A DNA stretch of 64,000 nt. It comes from Vicinamibacterales bacterium (lineage in GTDB: Bacteria; Acidobacteriota; Vicinamibacteria; Vicinamibacterales; UBA8438). This document shows, in pieces, positions 48,472 to 57,143 of the stretch. A model generated the notes under the pieces. It was given only the letters and a program-made list of their open reading frames with translations, was not told where the DNA came from and ran no database searches. Position 1 is the stretch's first letter. The number at the start of each line of letters is the position of its first letter. The position numbers and the translations under genes are program-made. The stretch covers positions 36,989-100,988 of the forward strand of contig CATQHX010000026.1 of the NCBI GenBank assembly GCA_958296065.1, read 5' to 3'.

Positions 48472-49431
48472 TCACTTACGGGGTTTTCTGGCGGACACTA
48501 GCTCGTCGTTGATCTCTGCGGAGATTGCTTCCGCCGTGCGCTCCGCGAAGGTGGCCGTGCGCCGCAGGCGATCCGCGGCGGGATGGTCGTCCGCCTCCGG
48601 CGGCCATTCGGTCGGCAGCCCCGCCGCGCGTATCGCGTCGAGGGTCTTCTGGGCATCGGTCCGTTGGACTGTTCCTCCGGTCGAGGTCAACGCCTTCACC
48701 GCGGCCTCGGCCGCGGCCAGGCGGCCATCCTCGGCCGCTCGTGTCAATCTCGCGCGTTCGGCGGCAACCGCGGTTGCCCCGATCTCCGCGCCGTGGCGCT
48801 CGATGAAGGCGGTGTTCGCATCGTAGCGGATCCGGTCGGGGTCCCGTTCGGAGAACCGCCGCACGTCCCGCAGGCGTCGCGTGAGGCCATGGCCGTCCCA
48901 GCACGTCGGCCACTCCGTTGGGATGCCGGCGTGCCTGGTCTTGGCAAGAATCTCCTCGACATCGCGGCGCTGCAGGAAGTTCTCGCCCCCGGCGGCGTAG
49001 GCTATGACCGCCTCGGCGTTCCTCAACGCCGGCTCGTCGGTGCGCTCTGCGAGCGCCGCGAGACCGGCGTCGATCACCGCCCGTCGTAGTGTCTCCGCCT
49101 TGGCGGGATCGATTCCGTGCAGCGCCACCATTCGCCCGTCCGACACGGTCAAGCTCAGTTCGCAGCCGATGCACTCGGGTTCGAGCCGTATCTCCTGGAC
49201 TCGTTCCACGTCGATTTCCTCGACGCGTTCCGTCGAAATGAGCTCGATTGTGCGCCCGCGCAGCGTCACGCTGTGGGGCTGCTTGAATCGGAGCAGCACT
49301 CTTCCCAGGCCGGACCGCCCGGCCTTGACCGGCGCTGGAACGCCGCCCGCGTCTTCGGGGGACCTCGTGGCCGGCAGCGATGCCGCGGGCGACGTTGTTT
49401 TTCCTTGGCGGCGCACCCCCGCCCGCACCAT
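48472..49431 (-). CDS. N-terminal part of the helicase IV-like protein (or separate module protein)
   Basis: 319 residues. After a low-complexity N-terminus, residues 45-130 carry a small beta-rich domain (VTLRGRTIELISTERVEEID, LSLTVSDGRMVALHGIDPAK) like the N-terminal domain of helicase IV. Two helical modules then match those in the downstream helicase: GIPTEWPTCWDG and GLPTEWPPEADD, each followed by an FxxRxxxE helix. The frame stops just after AEINDELVSARK, and the downstream helicase begins MSTINELVSEF, so the two may be one gene split by the IS, or two genes in tandem. Either way both belong to one locus. Confidence 0.65.
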   Translation of the reverse strand: MVRAGVRRQGKTTSPAASLPATRSPEDAGGVPAPVKAGRSGLGRVLLRFKQPHSVTLRGRTIELISTERVEEIDVERVQEIRLEPECIGCELSLTVSDGRMVALHGIDPAKAETLRRAVIDAGLAALAERTDEPALRNAEAVIAYAAGGENFLQRRDVEEILAKTRHAGIPTEWPTCWDGHGLTRRLRDVRRFSERDPDRIRYDANTAFIERHGAEIGATAVAAERARLTRAAEDGRLAAAEAAVKALTSTGGTVQRTDAQKTLDAIRAAGLPTEWPPEADDHPAADRLRRTATFAERTAEAISAEINDELVSARKPRK

Positions 49432-50098
49432 GCCCCGAATGCGTGCGCCGACAGTCGTCAGTTCGAGATTCGGCCATCAGCCATACTCTGTTTCTGGAGG
49501 TCTGCTCGTGCTTCACGGGTTCCGGCGGCGGGGTTCCCTGCTCCTGCCGGAGCATCGCGACCCGCTTCAATCCACCCTACGTTTTGGGGGCCAGCGCGGG
49601 CCAGCGCAATAATAGACCTCGTGGTGACCTCTGCTGCGGGTGAGTTCGGATTGGTCCTCGCGCAGCTGCACGCTGGACAGCAGTCGGGTCGTGGGTGGAT
49701 GAGGGCCTGTACAGCAGCGTCAAGCCCGTCGGAACTGCTGCTTGACCGGCTGTCGTCCCATGCCCTGGAGCCGAACGACTCGGCGGTCAGCCGATGAACC
49801 GGGCGGTGGCATCGGGCGGCGACGACGACTGGCCGGCTTGGATTCGCAGGTCATCAGGATTCGAGGGATACGGTCCGAGGGTCCGAGGGTCCGAGAAATT
49901 CCGACGCCCAGACGTCCAGACAAACTCCAGACACGGCTGAATTCGTCCGGTCTAATCCGGGCAGAATTGTGCATGAGAATGCACACGGTGACCGCGTTAG
50001 CTCTATAAACCCATGCAAATAAATGACTTGCACGCCTACCGCCGCGTTCGGTGCGAAAGCCACTGATTACGAATGACGGCCCTGTTGCCGGGGGAAAC
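49432..50098. other. Gene-free stretch with short tandem repeat
   Basis: No convincing gene. A run of the octamer GGTCCGAG occurs three times around 49872-49895, followed by similar CAGACGTCCAGAC-type half repeats. A short plus-strand frame near 49620-49797 (SAAGEFGLVLAQLHAGQQSG) looks natural but is not recognised. Confidence 0.35.
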
Positions 50099-50515
50099 TA
50101 TGAACACCCTCGCTTGGCAGTGACAATTCCGTGTGCAATGCTGGTCGGGATTCTACGAGACCACCTGGGCCCGCTACGGACAATCCGCCGCCCCGGCAGT
50201 GGCACCAAGCAACGGTAGCTCGACGGGGCTGTGCGGGCCCCGCCATCACGATCGTCGAGAGTGCCACGGCCGAGGGCATTCGCGTGGCGGCCGAGGAGGT
50301 GGAGACGCCGGGCAGCTATCAGGCCGCGCAGTTGCGCGCCGCCGAGCAGTACGGCGAGAAGCTGGGCCTGCCGGCCATGGAGAGCGACACGATGATCGTG
50401 CCGACCACCGTTGGTGACGTATCCTCGATCATCGCCGAACGTCGTACCCCGTACGACCGGGATCGGGACCATCCCGCGCTGGGGAGCATCGCGTTCCGCA
50501 GCCCCTCCTCCAGGG
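50099..50515 (-). repeat. Dispersed repeat block, copy B
   Basis: Reverse-complement counterpart of 9119-9535, covering the slipin remnant and about 150 bp of its upstream region. It lacks the 407-bp insertion present beside copy A and so preserves the empty site near 50510-50530. Confidence 0.65.
50249..50455 (+). pseudogene. Slipin/stomatin (SPFH) C-terminal fragment, copy B
   Basis: Reads ATAEGIRVAAEEVETPGSYQ, AAQLRAAEQYGEKLGLPAME and TMIVPTTVGDVSSIIAERRT, the normal end of a bacterial slipin. The SPFH domain is missing. It converges on a phosphoesterase fragment, as in copy A. Confidence 0.6.
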
Positions 50516-50550
50516 ACGTTCTGCCCACCTCTTCCGCCCTTTGTGGTCGC

Positions 50551-50925
50551 CTACGTGTCCAGGCAACGGATTTCCTCTGCCGTCGTCGCCGCACGCGGCC
50601 GCGGGTCGTCGAGCCGTGCCAAGGCCAGCCGTCGCACGGCGACGGGCGGGAGCGGCCGGTACTCGGTGTGCTCTACGCAGATGTTCACGTACGGTCCTAC
50701 CCGCAACGGCTCGTTGTTGTGCACGTGTCCGTACAGGTTCACCGTTGCGTCGGGCACCTCGTTCATAGCGACATGCGTTACCACGCTCACCCGGGCATTC
50801 GGCCAGGTCGAGCACCAAGCGGTCGTCGCGCCAGGCATCCGGATGGGCGACATCGCCGAGGCAGATGACGGTGTCGCCGGCGCCGACACGGCGTCCGTCA
50901 TGCGTGCGCTGTCACGGGCAACCGT
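50551..50925 (-). pseudogene. Calcineurin-like phosphoesterase fragment (copy B)
   Basis: Leftward frames read VICLGDVA, LVLDLAECPGE, VNLYGHVHNNEPLRVGPYVN and VEHTEYRPLPPVAVRRLALA, the C-terminal half of a metallophosphoesterase. A frameshift and loss of the N-terminal DLH motif make it non-functional. Confidence 0.6.
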
Positions 50926-51091
50926 GATAATCACCGAATAGCAGCGTGACTCGTCGTCGAAGCGACCTCCGATCGTTCGTCGTCTCGGCGGCCCACTCCT
51001 GGGCTGATGGCCGACGGATCGCGGCGCTCAGAGGCCACAGGCGTTGACGAACGCTATGAGTGGTTGACAAAAGGTCATTACCATAGCAGCT

Positions 51092-51098
51092 AGCAAGG
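51092..51098 (+). promoter_or_regulatory. Ribosome binding site of the VOC gene
   Basis: AAGGAGG lies 6 bases before ATG 51105 and fixes this start over the ATG at 51111. Confidence 0.6.
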
Positions 51099-51104
51099 AG
51101 GCAG

Positions 51105-51557
51105 ATGGCGATGCCAGAGGCGGTTCTCACTCCCTACCTCGGCGTGCACGACTGCGCCGCGGCAATCGAGTTCTATCGGCGGGCGCTCGGCGCGGAGGAG
51201 ACGGGCCCCCGCTTTACGGCCCCCGATGGGCGTGTAGGGCACGCCGAGATCTCCATCGGCGGATCGCGGATCTTCATCAGCGACGAGTATCCGGAGGTCG
51301 GTGCGCTCAGTCCGAAACGGCTCGGCGGCTCCCATGCCGCGCTGCATCTGCAGGTACCTGATGTCGACGAGACGGCGCGCCGTCTCGTCGACGCCGGGGC
51401 CACCGTGCTCCATGCGATAGCCGACCAGGCGGACGGCGAGCGCCGAGGGACGTTCCTCGATCCGTTCGGCTACCGCTGGATGATCGGTCAAATGACGGAA
51501 GCGCCCACCCGCAAGGAGATGCAGGAGCGGATCGGGGGCGGCTTCCGGGTGGACTGA
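51105..51557 (+). CDS. VOC (glyoxalase/PhnB-like) family protein
   Basis: 150 residues, two beta-alpha-beta-beta-beta modules of the vicinal oxygen chelate fold: YLGVHDCAAAIEFYRRALGA (module 1 start), GHAEISIGGSRIFISDEYPE, HAALHLQVPDVDETARRLVD (module 2) and FLDPFGYRWMIGQMTEAP. The sequence resembles the PhnB/YnjI group, which includes glyoxalase-like and bleomycin-resistance-like members; substrate cannot be predicted. A strong RBS supports the start. It is one of the few intact housekeeping-like genes in this half, without a clear operon partner. Confidence 0.85.
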   Translation: MAMPEAVLTPYLGVHDCAAAIEFYRRALGAEETGPRFTAPDGRVGHAEISIGGSRIFISDEYPEVGALSPKRLGGSHAALHLQVPDVDETARRLVDAGATVLHAIADQADGERRGTFLDPFGYRWMIGQMTEAPTRKEMQERIGGGFRVD

Positions 51558-51869
51558 CGCCCCGGGGCGCGGTCGTCCGTGCGGGGTGAGGCGGTTCCCC
51601 GGCTGGCTCGGGGCTGTCCTCGGCGACTTCGCGCGCTTCGAATCGGCGCTCGACGCGCATCCGCGGATCTATCGACACTCAGTGCGCCCGACGCGGGCCG
51701 GCGCTCGCCGGGGCGTGGCGGGGTATCCGGAGTTGAACCTCGCCTCGGCGCGGCGGCGCGCGTACCGCCGCGTCAGAAGGTCACACTGCCCCGTAGTTGC
51801 ACCGAGTTCGTCGAGCCCCACCGATGCGCCGCCTAGTCCGACGAGCGACTGAGATTCGCCGATGCGCTC
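51558..51869. other. Degenerate stretch, possible outer membrane protein tail
   Basis: No gene. On the minus strand 51779-51825 reads STNSVQLRGSVTF and stops, which resembles the C-terminal strand of a TonB-type outer membrane barrel ending in Phe. Too short for assignment. Confidence 0.3.
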
Positions 51870-51932
51870 AGATCACGATGCGCTCGATCTCGTCGACCGT
51901 CACCGTGTCCGCCGTCCGGTCGTAGAGTTTCG
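51870..51932 (-). pseudogene. Integrase C-terminal remnant
   Basis: The leftward frame reads TKLYDRTADTVTVDEIERIV and stops, nearly identical to the end of the integrase at 30.5 kb. It begins at the boundary with a tRNA fragment. Confidence 0.65.
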
Positions 51933-51973
51933 TAATCAGCAGGTCAGCGGTTCGAGTCCGCTCGCCGGCTCCA
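51932..51973 (+). other. 3' half of tRNA-Thr, probable integration site remnant
   Basis: GTAATCAGCAGGTCAGCGG, then TTCGAGTCCGCTCGCCGGCT and CCA fit the anticodon 3' stem, T-arm (AGCGG/CCGCT) and acceptor 3' strand of tRNA-Thr(UGU). The 5' half is absent; it is replaced by integrase coding sequence. 3' tRNA ends are classic attachment sites for tyrosine integrases, so this is read as an att junction. Confidence 0.65.
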
Positions 51974-52254
51974 GATTTTCTCCTTTCTTTTTAGTAACTT
52001 AACGAGCACCAGTCCAGCACCTCTGTCGCGGCACCTGATTGCGTAGGGTGCATATAGGGTGCATTCGCCGATCAGCTGCCCCCCCACCGTGCCCCCCAAG
52101 TTGCCGAGAAGCTCCCCACGTCGCGCGACATCGACGTCCAGACGACGGTCTTCTGGTCCTTGTCCTCGATCTCGCGGACGATCTGGAACCTCCAGCAGTC
52201 CTGGCACCCCGCGCGCAGTCTGCGGGTTGCGGAGAACTCGAAACACAATTCGCA
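51974..52254 (-). other. Degenerate stretch beside the att-like site
   Basis: Minus-strand frames read CQDCWRFQIVREIEDKDQKT and VVWTSMSRDVGSFSATWG up to a stop at 52072, possibly a small protein relic of the integrated element. No family is recognised. Confidence 0.3.
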
Positions 52255-52500
52255 TTCGCGTCGGGCACCGGGTGGACCAAGCGTATTCGCCCCACTGCGC
52301 CAATCGCGTAGCGGCGCTCGATCGTCGTCTCGCCCGCGGACGTCCGTCCGTCGACCACTTCGCTCGCGAGTCGCACGATCGCCCGCAGCGGCAGCGGCCG
52401 GTACTCAGCTTGCTCCACGTAGATGTTACGGTAGCGGCTGGGATGCAACGGTTCGTTGTCGTGAACGTGCCCGTGGACGTTGATTGGCGGTGCCCGAGCT
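52255..52500 (-). pseudogene. Calcineurin-like phosphoesterase fragment (copy C)
   Basis: The leftward frame reads INVHGHVHDNEPLHPSRYRN, IYVEQAEYRPLPLRAIVRLA and GETTIERRYAIGAVG, the C-terminal part of the same phosphoesterase family with the GHVH metal motif. It is cut on its N-terminal side by the IS110 fragment. Confidence 0.6.
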
Positions 52501-52860
52501 GGGCCGGCATTTGCCCGGGCAACCACGAGTCGGCCGGCAAGAGCAAGGGCGCGAAACGGCGCAAGGGCAACGTGTACCTGCGGCGGATCCTGTGCGAGAT
52601 CGCCCACGTCGCGGCGCGCACGCATGGCGTGCAGTCGGGCCGTACAAGCAGGAGCTGGCGAAGCGGCGAGGCGCCGGCAGGGCGGTCGTGGCGACAGCGG
52701 ACAAGATCCTGCGTATCGTGTTCGCAATGCTGCGTGACGGCAAGCCGTACTGCGACCCGCAGATCGACTACGAGGCGCGCATGGCGATCAAGAACAAGGC
52801 TCGCTGGCTGAAGATGCTCCGCAAGGCGAACCTGCTGCAGCATGTCGTCGGCAGGAAGCC
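52490..52860 (+). pseudogene. IS110-family transposase, C-terminal fragment
   Basis: Reads WAGICPGNHESAGKSKGAKR, RKGNVYLRRILCEIAHVAAR and, after a frameshift near 52650, KILRIVFAMLRDGKPYCDPQ, the C-terminal PF02371 transposase domain of IS110/IS1111 elements with the CPGNHESAGK signature. The catalytic RuvC-like N-terminus is absent. Confidence 0.75.
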
Positions 52861-52884
52861 GGCCGAGCAGTTACGCGGCGCGGC

Positions 52885-53036
52885 GGATGGAGGTGTATCT
52901 GCACGAGTCGGTCGATGGGTTCGAGGCTGAGCGGGTGATCGGGATCTGGATGACGTTCTACAGCGACATACGGCCGCACTCGGCGCTCGGGGGTCGCACG
53001 CCGGCCGAGGCCTACAGCGAGGAGCGGGCAGCGTGA
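52885..53036 (+). pseudogene. IS3-family OrfB transposase, C-terminal fragment
   Basis: Reads MEVYLHESVDGFEAERVIGI, WMTFYSDIRPHSALGGRTPA and EAYSEERAA with stop at 53036, the end of an IS3-type integrase core (..FYN..RPHSAL.GRTP.E.Y). It is directly joined to the IS110 fragment, indicating nested insertions. Confidence 0.75.
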
Positions 53037-53137
53037 CGGCATCAACCACGTTTACGCCGCGACCCACCACTTCGGGGACCCTCGTCGCGGGATTCCCGCG
53101 CGGCCGTTTCTCGGCGTCTCCAGGGACGCACGTGCTG

Positions 53138-53867
<730 letters not shown>

Positions 53868-53942
53868 GAATCGTCTTGCGGAGGGACGGCCGAGCGGTCG
53901 AACGCGGCGGTCTTGAGGGCCGGAGTCAGAACTGGAGGCGAA

Positions 53943-54515
53943 ATGGCTATGCAGAACTCGCAGAGCAAAGGGCAGATGTTCCTTGGATTCGTATTGATTG
54001 TTCTGATGCTCCTATTGGGTTATTGGGTTGTTGCTTCGATATGGCGTGCCCTGTCCGCGACACCGGCCGTTGGCGCCGCCATTGCCGCAGCAACTCTCGG
54101 CGGTTTGGCAACCATCGCCGGGCACTTCACCGTAAAGCACCTGGAAAGGAAAGCTGCAGTCGTTGCTCAGTTGAGAGAGAAGAAGATCCCAGTCTACGAA
54201 GACATCATCAGACTCATGTTTGGGATTGCGTTTGGTGGCAAAGGCGGAAGGAAGAAGCTCAACGAACAGGAAATGATAAAGGCGACGACCGACATCACTG
54301 AGAAGTTGACGATTTGGGGTTCCGACGAAATGGTTCGCGCGTTCCACCGATTTAGGATGTCAGCACTGAATCAGCCTTCGGGTTATGAAACGCTGGGGTG
54401 CGTTGCAGACCTCATGTTGGCAGTACGGAAGGACTTGGGCCACGAGAACAAGGATATCGGTAGACGCGAGGTTCTGGGACTGTTCATAAACGACTTGCCT
54501 GACTCCGTCAGATGA
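53943..54515 (+). CDS. Two-TM membrane protein with cytosolic helical domain
   Basis: 190 residues from ATG 53943, preceded by GGAGGCGAA. Two TM helices lie at about 13-35 (GFVLIVLMLLLGYWVVASIW) and 42-62 (VGAAIAAATLGGLATIAGHF). A helical region follows (KHLERKAAVVAQLREKKIPV, YEDIIRLMFGIAFGGKGGRK) and a conserved-looking core (TEKLTIWGSDEMVRAFHRFR). It resembles widely scattered hypothetical membrane proteins with an LxxWGSDEVxxxF motif often found in phage-related or defence islands; function unknown. Third positions are lower in GC than in neighbouring debris, which suggests recent acquisition. It is intact and alone. Confidence 0.65.
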   Translation: MAMQNSQSKGQMFLGFVLIVLMLLLGYWVVASIWRALSATPAVGAAIAAATLGGLATIAGHFTVKHLERKAAVVAQLREKKIPVYEDIIRLMFGIAFGGKGGRKKLNEQEMIKATTDITEKLTIWGSDEMVRAFHRFRMSALNQPSGYETLGCVADLMLAVRKDLGHENKDIGRREVLGLFINDLPDSVR

Positions 54516-54956
54516 TGCGCTTCTCCAAGTGCCGCCATCGATCCATGCGCGGGCTCCGCATCCGTGCCAACCGGTGCTTCAGCCGGGCCTGTCACCTACA
54601 GCTCGTCGTGACTCGATCCTTGACCTGGCGTAAACAGGCGGTGGTATATCTTGTTTGCATACGAATCTGTCATTGGTAGATCCTACTGGGCACCGGGCGG
54701 CGGAACCGACCGGCTGAAAGCAAGACCCCCGTTCAAACCGTGCAGGCGGATTTCCCGCACACTCACGATGCCGTAGGACGGCCAGAACATCGACTGTCCT
54801 GATTGTGCCGACCATCAGATCAGAGCCGTCGCCCGTAGGCTTGTCGTAGAATCCCACCGATCGTCCTTGAGCTTGAACTCGGCGCCTCCACGAACAGAGG
54901 CGTGCCCTCCTTGCGTTGGATGCTGAACAGCATCTTCTACTCCCGCCGGCATTATC
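54516..54956. other. Degenerate stretch
   Basis: On the minus strand a relic reads LFSIQRKEGTPLFV, then GAEFKLKDDRW and GFYDKPTGDGSDLMVGTIRT across three frames (54770-54930), suggesting a broken small gene. No family is recognised. Confidence 0.3.
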
Positions 54957-55319
<363 letters not shown>

Positions 55320-55324
55320 TGCGT

Positions 55325-56210
55325 TCACCGAAGACGATCGAGTTGCTCCCGCGCCCACGAATGGCCCTGCTCCGCTGCAAGGCGAAACCAGCTGACGGCT
55401 TCCACGCGATCCCGTCGCACGCCCCGGCCGTCCCTGTACAGGGCGCCAAGACTGGCCTGTGCGAAAGCATCTGCCTGCTCAGCGGAACGACGGAACCCCG
55501 TGACTGCCGTCCGGTAATCCCGTTGCACCCCCGACCGTCCCTGTACATGGCGCCAAGACTGGGCTGCCCGCGAGCGTATCCCTGCTCGGCGGAGCGACGG
55601 AACCACCGGACGGCTTCCCTATCGTCCTGCAACACGCCACCGCGACCGTTCGCGTACATGACACCCAGGCCGCTGTGCGCACCCGCCGCGCCCTGCTTGA
55701 CCGCCAAGTACCACCACATCACGGCGGCTTCGTCGTCCCGTGGCACGCCGATCCCGTTGGCGTACATGGCTCCTGGGTTGTCCTGCCCGCGGGCGTTGCC
55801 CCCTGGTCCGCCGAACGGCGGTACTACGCCAGAGCAGCCTCGTAGTCTCTCAGAACGCCGCCACGACCCTCTTCGTACCGCTCGCCAAGCTCGCTCTGCG
55901 CCCGCCCGTCGCCCGTTTCGGCCAGCTCCCGCAGCGCGGCGACATGCAGTTCGGTGACGTCAATCTCCGCCGGCTCGGGTCGTGGGGGGTCGGCCGGCAC
56001 CGGGTCTGCTGGAACCGCTGCGCTCACCGTGACCGACGCGCCCCCGGCCAGTGTCCGCGTCAGGTAATGCTCGCCCACCAGCGAGTGGTACTCGTGCGGC
56101 CGCTGCGCACCGTTGGTCGACGCGAGCACCTGCGCACGAACCCGCCGAAACAGAAGACCGATCTCCAGCGGTTGCTCCAACTGCGCCAACAACGCGCCGA
56201 CGTGTAGCAC
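55325..56210 (-). pseudogene. Sel1-repeat protein, frameshifted
   Basis: Leftward frames give a charged N-terminus (VTELHVAALRELAETGDGRA), then several Sel1 repeats: AQSELGERYEEGRGGVLRDY, AAGAHSGLGVMYANGRGGVL, QDDREAVRWFRRSAEQGYAR, AQASLGALYRDGRGVRRDRV, EAVSWFRLAAEQGHSWAREQ. At least two frameshifts separate them. Sel1 proteins are helical scaffolds, often secreted; this copy is broken unless the shifts are sequencing errors. Confidence 0.65.
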
Positions 56211-56402
56211 GGGCCTCCCTTTTCATTACCAATTCCTTTGATGCGCATACGCTGACCGGAGAGCTTCTGCCCGTGTGCGGCGACCGGTTCGCTCAAGTCG
56301 CGGCTGCTCGATCTCTCGGACGACATCGCGACCTTCGAACTCGGCTCGCTTGGAGGCCGTGTACCCGACTGGCGACTCCCAACAACTGCTACTATTCGAA
56401 CG

Positions 56403-56725
56403 ATGCGGCTTGAAGACCTGCAACCACGCTGCGCCGTCCGCGGCGGTGCATCCCGACGGCCCGGTCACAGTCGTCAGCGTGCAATGGTTCGGCTCCGAAG
56501 CGATCGAGCTGACGTACAAGACGCCGGCCGGCTCGGTCGCCAACGGGCTGCTCTACCGCCACGACGAGACCCGGCTGCAGGTCGTCGCCCACGGGCGGCC
56601 ATGGAGCTTCGACGGCGACGGCGCGCTGTTCCGGCTGGTGTCCGAAGCGCAGCGCATCCGGCTCGCGCACCTGTTCGACTCGCTGCTGGCAATCCACACG
56701 TCGGTGGTCGATCCGTTGCCGCACT
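56403..56725 (+). pseudogene. SNF2-like helicase, N-terminal fragment
   Basis: ATG 56403 starts MRLEDLQPRCAVRG; after a shift near 56445 it reads VTVVSVQWFGSEAIELTYKT, LLYRHDETRLQVVAHGRPWS, FRLVSEAQRIRLAHLFDSLL and HTSVVDPLPH, the domain that precedes the ATPase core in large SNF2-like helicases with C-terminal DUF3883-type regions. It ends exactly where the Q-motif should begin. The piece at 42.4-42.6 kb comes from the C-terminal half of the same family. Confidence 0.6.
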
Positions 56726-56865
56726 GGCGCGTCACCCCGCTGACAACGATGGGCGGCGGCGCGCTCAGGGCCGAATCGCTCTGCGTGAGCTTCACGGCGC
56801 GACCGTCCTCAATGCTCACCCGGTTGGCGGCTACGTGGACGTCGATGTGATCCCGGGCGGTGTGT

Positions 56866-56936
<71 letters not shown>

Positions 56937-57143
56937 AATGACCTGCTGTCAAGGTCCAGGACCTTGAGGGCGGAGCGAACGGTGCCCATTCTATAATGTG
57001 CTCGTTGTGCTTGTCGGGGTTGCGGCGGTACGCCTCGGATTCAGCTCGTCCTTGTGCCAGAACAGGTATGAGGTGCGCAGCAGGCTCTTTTCAGCTTGCG
57101 GGCCGCAACCCAGAGGTCGGATACCACACACTTGGAGGCAGAC

